Source: Notospermus geniculatus (taxonomy: Eukaryota; Nemertea; Pilidiophora; Heteronemertea; Lineidae). Taken from it: DNA of 64,000 bases. Location: positions 62,001 through 126,000 of the forward strand of contig NMRB01000467.1 of assembly GCA_002633025.1 (NCBI GenBank), in the 5' to 3' direction. Both the position numbers and the translations under genes were made by a program. Below, in pieces: positions 1-10,178 of the stretch. Numbering within the stretch: position 1 is the stretch's first letter; each line of letters begins with the position of its first letter. The notes under the pieces were generated by a model. It saw nothing but the letters and a program-made list of their open reading frames with translations, ran no database searches and was not told the DNA's origin.

Positions 1-2
1 GA

Positions 3-2080
3 TCACCCATGCATTTACTCTGGCAACAACAGATGGATGCTGCGAAGAAACCAGCTAAGAGGATGCGATGGCACCCAGCGTTGATTCGATGGTGCATTGC
101 TCTGCATGCGAAATCTCCGGCTGCCTACCGTATGATTGGAAGGAGCAAATTCTTGAGGTTGCCCCACGAGAACACGTTAAGGGACTACACACATTTTACA
201 AAAGGTCGGAGTGGTTTCAGTACGGAGGTTCTGAGGAGAATAGTCCAGGACTACATAAAAGTCGATACTCCGGACTTCAAGAAGAATGTGTGCTTGGCCT
301 TTGATGAAATGAAAATCAAAAGTGGTCTTGTATATTCCCCTGCCACTGGAGAGTTGGTCGGATTTTGCGACTTGGGTGATGTCAATAACGAACTTGTGCA
401 ATTATCCAAGCTGTGTAACGAGGACACTGCCGAGCCAGCTGTTGCAACCCACGTTCTAACTCTAATGGTGCGAGGCTTATTTAGCAACCTAGAAGAAGCG
501 TTTGCGTTCTTCCCGTGTGTGGGTTTCACTAGTCACCAACTCTATCACATGTTGTATGGGAAGGTGTTGGTTATCTGGAAATGGCAGGGTTTTATGTCCG
601 TGCATTTGTGTCGGATGGAGCGTCACCCAATAGGAGGTTTTACAGAATTCACGAGGGAGACGAAGCTGATGAGGTGCGGTATTGGGCTCCAAATCCATAC
701 GACCCCGATAAGATGAGGAAGATCTACTTCATATGTGACCCCCCACATCTAATGAAGACAACAAGAAACAATTGGGAAAACAGTGGTTATCACAACAAGA
801 CCAGGAATTTGATGGTGAGTTTATTGTCCATAATACCTGCCTTCTAATCTTTCACGGACCAAGGCGCTTCATTTGTATCATCAACCTCTGTCATGTTCCT
901 GATGAATATTATAAAATGTACATTATGTTTTTTTTCTTCCAGTATAATGACCAGCCGATTAAATGGACACAACTTGTTGATCTTGTAGAGCAAGGTGGCC
1001 GGTTTCAAGTGGTGAATAAAATCAGTTATGACCACCTACACCTGACACCATCACTTCGAATGAAAGTAAAGCTAGCAACACAGGTAATTATCGCAGGAAG
1101 TTCCACATAGAGAATGGAAGTAAATCACAAATAGTAATGCATACAAAAATATATGCGACACTTTCTCATGGCAATGGTTCTCTTTCAGGTACTAAGTGCA
1201 AGTGTGGCGGATGGCTTCGAGATTGACAATCGTCACACCACCACATCAGTGCGGAAGTTCGTACGAATGATGGACACCTTTTTTGATTGTTTAAATGTGT
1301 CCAATCGAACAGCAGGGCGGAGAAAACGCAAACCAGCGTGTGAACCATACACTTCCCCCGATGACTGGAGGTTCAAGGTACGTGTCAAGCCAGTTTTGCA
1401 ACATCCATCTATCTGAACAGCCAAATGTCGTCTATCAATGTACGGACAATGTACATCTACGGTACTAAAACTTCTTTTTCAATTCCTTTTCAGTGGCTAG
1501 AAGAAGATTTTCTTCGTGACTTCATCGATGATTGGGAAGCACAGGCACAGCGAACACCCAATCTCACAAAGGACGAGAGGAACAGGCTTTGCCTCAGTAA
1601 GGAGACGCTTGAAGGAATCAGAATTACAGGTAATAATAAAATATGACAACAACATGAATCATTACAAGAGAGTTTAATCTCATTTTATTAGTAAAAATAT
1701 TGTAAAACACATTATATCATGGAAATATTGCAATACTTCCATATACTTTACAGAGAGCAGAATGTACAATGTATGCCATTTTCATTTCAGTCAAGTCATT
1801 TGTAGACCTAGGAAAGGAACTTCTGTCATCGCCTGGTGTCGAGTTTTTCCTGTCGGAAAAACTGTCACAAGATCCCTTGGAAGAGTACTTCTCTAAACAG
1901 CGTGGAATTGGAGGGAAATGTGACAATCCATCTGTACAGCAGTTCAGTACGAATTCAGTGCTCATCCAGTCAGCAAGGTCACCAGCTGTACTAGCATCAA
2001 CACGTGGGAATTGTCGCAATCGGGATGGAACTATGGAGCTTGATGACACCCCAGTTCCTAAACGACCAAGGATCAGATAG
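3..2080 (+). CDS. P-element/THAP9-like transposase, 5'-partial, frameshifted
   Basis: This is a cut-and-paste DNA transposase of the P-element/THAP9 type, acting on transposon ends in the nucleus. It is open at the window edge, so the start and the expected N-terminal THAP zinc finger are not seen. Exons read as about 3-814, 943-1083, 1189-1377, 1494-1629 and 1791-2080; all four introns are GT-AG and phases are consistent. Family hallmarks are LRLPHENTLRDYTHF, the RNase H-like AFDEMKIKSGL with a first catalytic Asp, SDGASPNRRF with a second, CDPPHLMKTTRNNW, and a C-terminal LSQDPLEEYFSKQRG with DNPSVQQF. A frameshift near 552-556 separates SHQLYHML from WEGVGYLEMAGF. It looks like two extra bases, so this copy is probably inactive unless it is a sequencing error. 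The final exon ends in an Arg/Pro tail and stops at 2080, 57 bp before the stop of the opposing PHD gene. Confidence 0.85.
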
Positions 2081-2137
2081 TTGTGGACTAAATTTATTCA
2101 GTACACAAGGACATATTGGACTTTAAATGACAAGTGT

Positions 2138-3927
2138 TCAGTTCTTTAATTTCTTACGAAGCGGCTTCTCTGCTTTGGTTGTACACATAGCATCCTTCTT
2201 GCGCAGACTGTATGTGTAGGCTGTTACAAATGCTCTGCAGCGAAGATTTGACCAGTTCGATACCAACTTGTCAAATAATACTTCCTTCAGTTTTTCATCA
2301 TTCACAGTTTTTGTTAGTGTCTCGAATCCAAGCTGCACAAGTGAATTTGCTGCAATGGCTTTCACAAGTTTCTTCCCAACATTCGATCTCTGGAGGTCAC
2401 TTAGGTTTGATGCACAAAGTATTGGAGCAGCTACCAGTTCCATCCTCCGAAACAGTATGTACAAGTCGTCGTGAACATGAAAGAGTCCACCTCGGTCTTT
2501 TACTTCTAACATTTTCCGTGTGTATGTTAGAAAGTTGGTGCATGTTTCATTTCTCCCAGTTGCATTCCATGCACCAACAATCTTTGCACCAACAGCGGCA
2601 GACTTGTTTTTCTCTGCGAGACGACTGAAGTGTCTGTGCAACTTGGTACAGACGTAGCCAGATGCATAACGTAAAACCTGTTCCTCCACAGGGGTCAGTT
2701 TTTGTGGTGGTTCTGTCTTCATGATTTCCGATGTAAAACCATTGTTTGTCCTCTGTATAATTTGGTGGAATAGACCCTGGTAGATGAACTGTCTAAGGAA
2801 AACCATTTGTTTCCTATCGATGTGAACGGCCATTTCGTTAAAAAATGTATCCAACAGGATATCAGTACCTTCCGAATGTCGAAATCTGTGAAATTTGGCA
2901 GTTTGCGAATGAAATCCCTGTCCTCGAAATGAAGCATTTTCTCCCATCCCTACAGTTTTCCATAGTTGCACAACTAATTCCTTGGTTGCTTGTTTAGCTG
3001 CTGGTGGAATCGGACTTGGGAACGAGAGGACAAGTTGTGGAATCTTCACCATGGCTGTTGTCAGGGCCTCCATAAAAATGCTTTCGGCATCCCTCTCCAC
3101 ATCTTCTAGTCGATATTCAGAAACTGAAAAAAAAAAGAATTAATGTCATAGGTACATGCCCATGATTATTTGAAAATCATATCTGATTTTATTGGGTGCA
3201 AAACTATAGGGTGCTCTTGAGCTGTGTTATATTTTGTTAAATATTTCTAGTAAATAAAATAATACCTTTGCCTTTAACCTTTTGCTTCTGCTGCTTCTTT
3301 TTCGTGTTATCTTCTTTAGTAGTCTTCTCTTGTTGAAGGGCATGGTTTGTTCCCTTCTCTTCGTGCTGTTTTTGGACGCATCTGTTGTCAGTGTCGCTTG
3401 TCTCGCCTGAAGGATAAAGAAAGGCCTGATGAATGATGCAATCCATGATGGAAAATACTTCCATATCATGATAGGGGCTAGGCCTAGGCGTAGGGCAGGC
3501 CTCTATGCATGTTGCTGACATGGCCATCCCATGGGGATGTTGCTGAGTGAAAGATTTGATGCCTAACCATGGTAAAAATGAATGTCTATACCAAAATCCT
3601 ACCTGGCTGGTTTTCCTTGTAGAGTTTCCGTTTGCAAGCTTTAGCCCTTGGCCTTGGGGCTTTTTTCCTTGATGTGCAAGTGTCGCATTTCCATTTACCG
3701 GACGGTATATTATCGGAGGAAAGCCCCACACACTCGTAATGATACCAGCCTATATCGCATTTGGAGTCCTCGCACATGATCATTTCCATAGTTTCACTCC
3801 CTTTACAAACGCAGTATACATCTTCATCATCAGGAGCATTTTCGAGTTCAAAAATATCGTCATCTTCCGCAAAAAATCTCTCTAATTCGTCGGACATCAA
3901 ATATTCCTCGCTATCCAGCGCCGCCAT
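2138..3927 (-). CDS. PHD-finger protein with an uncharacterised C-terminal domain, possibly transposon-encoded
   Basis: Three exons join in frame: 3603-3927 (ATG at 3927), 3266-3406 and 2138-3123, giving about 483 aa. Residues ~1-40 are acidic. Residues ~38-85 form a PHD zinc finger (VYCVCKG...MIMCEDSKC...WYHYECVGL...WKCDTC), a C4HC3 fold that in other proteins binds histone tails. A basic linker rich in Lys and Gln follows. The remaining ~330 aa are not a domain I can name; they include VLRYASGYVCTKLHRHF, which resembles a phrase common in transposon-associated proteins. The ATG lies in a Kozak-like CCGCCATCTT context on the opposite strand. All introns are GT-AG, and there is no internal stop or frameshift. 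It converges on the P-like transposase with a 57 bp gap. It could be a host gene, an exapted copy or a second transposon gene. The PHD call is secure; the function is not known. Confidence 0.75.
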
Positions 3928-5919
3928 CTTGTGTAAACTGTGTTGGGTTGCTAAGCGATTTGCTGGAAACCGTATGCTAATTACGCAGCTTCGGAGCCGT
4001 TCGGGAATTTCCGGAAGGCTCATCACGTGACTGCGAGGCAATCGCCCATGACGCGGTATTGTTCTGGGGATAAACACCGGCGTCAGCGGGTCGGGGTAAT
4101 TAGTGCTGTGCAAACATCGGAACGGCTGATGGTAGCTTTGAAGTACCTCCTGTTGTGATTCCTTCTGTATAATACTTCCATGATCATATAAGATCAAGAG
4201 ACTCATTCAAAATCTCGCCAGCATTGATGTAAGGTAAAGTGGTGCAATTATAGCCCCGGTACAATTATAGCCCCTGAGTGGAAACATGGCCAGCATTGCA
4301 AGGAGATGTATACTGCCTAATCCAATGACCTATAATATTCAAGATACACTTCTCAGAGACCTCAGGCAGAAGAAATTTCCTAAGTTTATCAAAGAACCTG
4401 GTGGTGGCGTGGGCTTGAAGACATCTGAACGAAAGGGTCACTTTTGAAACCCCAAGACGTGGTTTGCTAGAATTAGTATAACTTCATCAATTTGCCATTC
4501 AGGAGCAAATATCACAACAAAAAATACTTCACCAGGTTGCCATGCTGCATTTCAAACGAAACATCGGATGTATGCCATAACAAATTGTGGCCTAAACTAC
4601 ATATGTACAATTTTTAACAATGTACAACTACAATGTATATCACCAAAGCAAAAACACTCAATGCCACATACAGCCTCCTTCAATGCAAAGAAATCTTTAA
4701 AATACATCCTCCCACAACGTTACCCTGTAACAGGGTTTTGGTCTCGTTCCTCTTCATACACTCCTGTGAGTGGATGAAGAGGAGCAAGGTAAAAACCCCT
4801 GCTGTGGGAGGATCTTGAAATACTGCAAGGCAATGACAAAGCAGGCGGAGAGTACTGATATATAAACAATCAACACAAGCCACCAGTCATTCACTTCTCT
4901 TGAGAATATAACTTAAAACGAATACTTCCTCAAAGAACATGGCCTAAACCATTAAATCTTGATCATATAACAAACATTTCTCTGTTACATACCGGTATAT
5001 GACAAACTTAGCTTACATGTAAAGCTCTCATAAGAAAATGCCAAGAAATTCAATGACACTACCAAAACACAGATAACATTGAAAATACTGAGATCATAAT
5101 GCTGCAAGTTGCACTCACACATGACACTAAAGTTAAAAAGGATTAGTTTAGATCAAGTGAAGCAATAACCCCAATCCCTTGACCTAAAACCAGCACAATT
5201 TCTCTCTGATTGGTTATGGACTATGAACCGCTGGTGACGGCATACCATCCAGCCAGCTTTCCCAGTCAGATGTAGGCGTCAGGAAGCAATTGAGGATAGC
5301 TCAGGTTCACAAACACCAAGACCCCATTACCAGTACAGCAAACGCAAGATATCTACTTGTTCGGGGACTATTTTATCCCTCGATTTGATTTTGTAAGCCT
5401 ATTGGCTTCATGCAATTCCTTTATGTAAGAAAGAGTGAGGTTTTGAATAGTTTAGTGTTTGTGGGTAACATGACATCACCACAACAAAAAGCAAAAGACA
5501 GAGTCCAAGGTTTTTTCAATCACCCAAATGAAAACATAGGGGCTGTTCAAAACAAAAGGTCAAAACCAGGACTTTAAAAGCAATTCTTGAATAATACCAT
5601 GAAATAGTAATATGCCAAGGGAATCATATGGTTTCTTTTGATGTCGTGCTTACAGGGCGATATAGTAGTACCTAGATGTTTTCTTTAGCAGACAGCTAAC
5701 CTTTGTCACAGAGGCAAAAAGTTGGTGGAACATGTTGAGCAGGTTGTGAAGCTGACCTCACCACAAATCAAAGAGATTACAATTACAGTACCGGTACATT
5801 GTTTCATTTCCTACAACAATTTGCAATGGTCATGTGATGGCATGTGTTCGAAATTATCTGAAATTTTGTGAGGTCACCAATAATGGAGATTACAGTAACT
5901 TTACTTATTGGGTACACAC
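3928..5919. other. Non-coding stretch between the PHD gene and the SPHK exon
   Basis: No coding exon was recognised on either strand. It should hold the promoter of the PHD gene and, if the P-like unit is a transposon, its right end. One candidate for that end is the short direct repeat caattatagccccggta at about 4246-4275, but the left end is outside the window and cannot be compared. A hairpin element lies at 4706-4813. The next sphingosine kinase exon (SGDGL-type catalytic loop) was looked for here on the minus strand and not found. Confidence 0.5.
4706..4813. mobile_element. Hairpin MITE, family A
   Basis: The two halves are inverted copies: ATCCTCCCACA at the left end matches TGTGGGAGGAT at the right end, and CTCCTCTTCAT matches ATGAAGAGGAG near the middle. 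The structure is a nearly complete foldback of about 108 bp with no coding capacity. Related pieces occur at 43383-43430 and 47769-47811, so it is a dispersed family. Confidence 0.75.
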
Positions 5920-8900
5920 CTGTCACAACCAGGTCATAATCTACTTCAGCCTCACACAGAATTGAGACAATTTGTTCTTTAAATAACTTCAAGGCTTTTC
6001 GTGTCCCACTGAATGGATTTACAAAGATGAGGTACTTCTTGGTTGGTGGTATCTCCAAGGAAGACAGATCTGAAAATAGAGAAATGATATAATATCTAAA
6101 CCATCGCGAACCATCACGGGTAAAGATGCTACATGTACATGTACATGTACACGTACATGTACACCTACAGGTACACTGTCCACTTTCTCTCAAGGGTGGT
6201 GCGTAGTCCAATAGTGAAGTGACTGAAGGCCTTGACATGCTAGATATTTCACAATAATCTAGACAAATGGCTTTTATGAGCAGGGCTCTCAATGACCCGA
6301 GGTCTCGGGTCAAATACGCACAAAGTGCGTACTCTGATCTGAAGCACAATAAAAACCAGCAGGAGTCAGTGCGACGCACGAAGATTCACCCAATGTTGTG
6401 AACTGACCATGGTTGACCCCAGAAAAAAACACACAGAAGTCTCTCACACTTCTACTGAAAACTCCAGTGAGAGCGCTGATGAGTTATCATTTCAAGCCCT
6501 GAATCTTACTAAGTAACACACTCTTCCAGTATTTCCGCCAGAGGGTACGCAGGGTATGCTGTGAGTACATGTACAGTCTTGTTCGTATTAATATCAACAC
6601 CTATTATCTCAAATATCTCATAAACCACCAAACCAATTTAAATGCGGTTTTCTGCATAAGGTCAGAAATCTTGTTGACTACAACTGGGCATCAATGTTTT
6701 TGCACAAGATTCACTTCTTCATTGCGTAATCTGTCATTGAAAAAAGGTCAAAAAAAAAACTTTTTTGTTTCTGGATTTTTCACCAAAATTCCTTGGCCAG
6801 AATGAAGTTATGCCAAAATAAAGGTGATTAAGCAAGTTACTGTCAAAATAGTATACGTCGTTAAGTTTTTGAGAAATTGACGTTTTTGTAAACCTATATC
6901 AACACCACTTGTGTTCCACTACCAACAACTTATGAGACGGCCCCTACATAATAATGCAAACCATACACCATGCATGGGTCACTGTATAGGCAGAGATAAA
7001 TGTTGTGACCAGTACTGGTTATTCATGACATTGTATTGCAAAAAGTAACAGGCATTGAGAAAGAACTTAGTAGCCTTTGTCATCTTTGTTTGAAGTTAAC
7101 CAGTGCATGAATTGGTCACTAAAGCCTCCACACACTTGAAAAATTATTATGTAACACTTTTGCCACATAGGACTCAGCGCTGTTCTATAGATCTATGGAT
7201 TTTGTACTGACGGCCTACACAAGGGACATGAAGTATGGTTTGCATTATTATGTAGGGACCGTCTCATAAGTTGTTGGCAGTGGAAGACAAGTGGTGTTGA
7301 TATAGCTTTACAAAAACGTCAATTTTTCAAAAACTAAATGGCCGATTTCGACAGTAACTTGCTAAATAACCTTTATTTTGGCATAACTTCATTCTAGCAA
7401 AGGAATTTTGGTGAAAAATCCAGAAACAAAAAAGTTTTATTTTGGACCTTTTTTCAACGACAGATTACGCAATGAAGAAGTGAATCTTGTGCAAAAACAT
7501 TGATGCCCAGTTGTAGTCAACAAGATTTCGGACTTTATGCAGAAAACCGCATTTAAATTGGTTTGGTGGTTTATGAGATACATATTTGAGATAACAGGTG
7601 TTGATATTAATACGAACAAGACTGTACCCTCAAAGGAACAGAAAAGGGCCATTTTCTTTAATTTCATGGGGTTTTTGCTGATTTTGAAGAACTGCATACC
7701 CTCAAAAATATTTCTGGCAGAAACCCTGTTGTCATGTATAAGATTTGGTAATGACATTTCCTTCATATTCATTCTTCATAAAAGTTCTCATTGAAGAATC
7801 ACACCATGGGTCATCAAATAATGCCCCAAAACATGAAGAATATATCGATCTAAACTACATAATTTGGTAATATTACGGTACCATTCAAAATATGAATCAG
7901 TCCAAGACTCCCCATTCACGACTGTCATCTGTGACCTCGTCTATTGTACCAGGGACAGAAGATGGCTCCGTTTTCTGTGCCACGCTTGCCATAACATCGT
8001 TCAACAAAGCCATATAAAACCATGCTTACCCAGCCCTTGGAGGAATTATACTGTATAATTCCTCCAAGCCCAGCCGAATATGGCATGTGTGTATGAACTT
8101 TACATGTACACTGTATCAACATAAACATGACAAACCATGGCAAATGCATGGTTTCACATGACATTTTTACGATATCTGATTATTTTCAACATATCACATA
8201 CATTGTATTGAGACATATGCACCAGTATGTTTCTGACACAACATCCATGTATACAACTAATATATGACATGCATGAGCATGAGAACGGCATTAATGCATA
8301 TAGTTTCCACATGATGTTTGATACGTTCTCTCCAAATCTTATTGATCAATCACCTATCGCTATCTGACTCTGGGTTGCAATCAACAGTACTAACAACACT
8401 AACTTGAATTATTAATCGGAAATGATTTCAAGGAGCAGTTAATGAACTTAGATCGACACAATAATAAAATGTTCCAAATCAATCCTGCCAATCTGGAAAC
8501 AATAGCTGGATACAGATTATTAGGCACGTGAACAAACCAATTCAACTGGTCACCCTTCAGGCAATGACATAGATGTAGTAGTACCGTAATTTACAGGCCT
8601 AGAAACGATTTCAGGGGACACTGTGAGTGTGATGAAATTGGCTTCTGCTCATCCCGATGGGTATGTGAACAAGTTTGAATCCAAGATCTGAACCGGAATG
8701 ATAGAATTAGAACAGAAGGCCTGTCAGGACCAGAACACAAACTGATGAGTGTCTGTGAGACAGAACGAGAGGCAGTCAGTTAACTAACTTCAATAGCCCT
8801 AGATGATGCACAAACTTTTGGTTTTCAAAATTCATTCTCGGAACATACAAAATGTATGAACTCACCTTGAACAGACAATCCTCTAGCTAGACAGACAATC

Positions 8901-9409
8901 ACCCTTTTCCAGTGTTCAGCAATAACCATGTTCTCCTCATAGGTCACTGCCTTGTCAATGACAAAAGTAGTGGCATGTCTTCTCCGGAATAACTTTTTTG
9001 CTAACATCTTTCTTTTCCAAGGATAATGATAAACACAGAAGTATGCACTTTTGTCATCGGCAGTTTTTCCTCTCATTACATGACAGCCAATCACATCTTT
9101 GAAATCAATGCACAGTGGTAAAGTTATGGAGGATAAACTTCGCCGACGATTTGAATTTGATATGTTGTCACCATTGGCAGCGCTTTCTGCTGTCAATGAT
9201 TGGTGTGTTACGGTAACTTTATACAGCGCCCTCTTTTTAGGGAAAAGACTAAACTTGTCCTCGAGAATGATGGTGTTCTCATCTATAGAGGTAGCACTAT
9301 CATTGGCCACGATGTTGGGATGTATTCCAGTGTAATTGCCATCCCCTCTTCCCTCCACATCGATGCCTCCACAGACATTTCCATTCTCAGTGCAGGGACC
9401 CTTCGACAT
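5920..9409 (-). CDS. SPHK: Sphingosine kinase, N-terminal two coding exons (partial)
   Basis: Sphingosine kinase phosphorylates sphingosine to sphingosine-1-phosphate, using ATP, at cytosolic and membrane sites. Coding exon 1 is 8866-9409, with ATG at 9409 and a CAAG/GTGAGT donor. Coding exon 2 is 5920-6069, with a TTCAG acceptor and an ACAG/GTGTGT donor. They join in phase 1 to give GLSVQDLSSLEIPPTKKYLIF across the junction. Exon 1 holds a divergent N-terminal region, then DVIGCHVMRG, CVYHYPWKRK and VTYEENMVIAEHW, which match the pre-catalytic part of SPHK1/2. Exon 2 holds YLIFVNPFSGTRKALKLF and LCEAEVDYDLVVT, the start of the DAG-kinase-like nucleotide-binding domain. The SGDG loop and the rest of the catalytic domain are missing and were not found to the left, so the gene probably continues past position 1. 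The intron between the two exons contains a large inverted repeat. The gene is head-to-head with RPL18. Confidence 0.85.
6131..6176. repeat. acatgt/gtacat microsatellite
   Basis: A short alternating acatgtacatgtac tract, imperfect at its right side, lies in the sphingosine kinase intron just upstream of coding exon 2. The same palindromic word tacatgtac recurs singly across the window. Confidence 0.8.
6571..7627. repeat. Large inverted repeat, ~395 bp arms
   Basis: The left arm (6571-6965) runs from gtacagtcttgttcgtatta to ataataatgcaaaccata. The right arm (7234-7627) is its reverse complement, from tatggtttgcattattatg to cgaacaagactgtac. The spacer is about 268 bp. Arms are very similar; short open frames in the two arms translate almost identically in opposite directions, differing at a few residues. 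It lies inside sphingosine kinase intron 1. No transposase is present, so it is either a long-armed non-autonomous element or an inverted duplication. Confidence 0.85.
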
Positions 9410-10178
9410 GGCTCACATCCATCCAGTATTCCCTCAGCTAGCTATGTCAAGTACGTCCTCTCCAACACAATCTTGAAAACATGAACTTGGCGTTGGACTG
9501 GCACTCCAGGCGTCCAGCCTGGACGACGGGATACGCTGGAGAGATCTTCTCCTTCTTCGGGTCACTCTCAACCACACCACCATGTACTCCCTGAAAATAT
9601 TGAGGATAATTACGGTCTAATAGGAGCCTAATAACTCTAGTCTCTGGTGAAGGATTAGTGAAGTGCTGGGTAAATTGATTCAATGAATGACCCCATTGGT
9701 GCAGCTGTACTGAGCCCACTACATACATACATGTACATACATACATAGGCCTAATGACACAAGTGATGTGCATTGCTACTCTCTACAGTGTTTGCATGCA
9801 TGCCCTGCCTGGATAAAATCACATGAAACCTTCAGAAACGCAAAACTAAAGCACAAAAACACTGCTCAAAATCACGACAAATACTTACCACACAATCTCT
9901 CTGTGATTAGCAATGAGATCACATTGTCGTTCAACTGACACTTAGAACTGGAATGATGAAGATTTTAGATTAGATTGAGAATTCCCCAACACAGTGACAG
10001 TCACTAGTTTGGTAAGTCTTGTGGCCGATAGATGGCTTCGTGCCAGGTAGACTAATGCTGCGCCCTCAGAGTGCCCCTGTACACTTGTATGAAGGAATAC
10101 CACGAGGGCAGAGACCAGTCTACATGTGCAGATTTCCCACAATGCCTCCACGACTTCCTCTTTCAGCCGTCGTGGGAA
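9410..10178. promoter_or_regulatory. Shared divergent promoter region of SPHK and RPL18
   Basis: The two start codons are 769 bp apart and point away from each other. On the minus strand a strong donor (TGTG/GTAAGTAT, exon end at 9889) suggests a non-coding first exon of the kinase starting between about 9890 and 10100. That would leave only a short gap to the RPL18 start. No TATA box was recognised. A tacatacatacatg microsatellite lies at about 9720-9747. Confidence 0.55.
10150..10178 (+). promoter_or_regulatory. RPL18 start region with 5'-TOP-like pyrimidine tract
   Basis: The tract cttcctctttc (about 10154-10164) sits 14 bp before the ATG, as in the terminal-oligopyrimidine leaders of ribosomal protein genes. 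TOP leaders put translation under growth control (mTOR/LARP1). The exact transcription start is inferred. Confidence 0.6.

Noticed and set aside
5690-5770. Possible third SPHK exon
   Set aside because: A plus-strand phrase resembles KLVEHVEQVVKL, but the gene is on the minus strand and no acceptor or SGDG loop is nearby.
6569-7772. Similar open frames of 78 and 111 codons on opposite strands
   Set aside because: They are the two arms of one inverted repeat read in opposite directions; they show no family motif.
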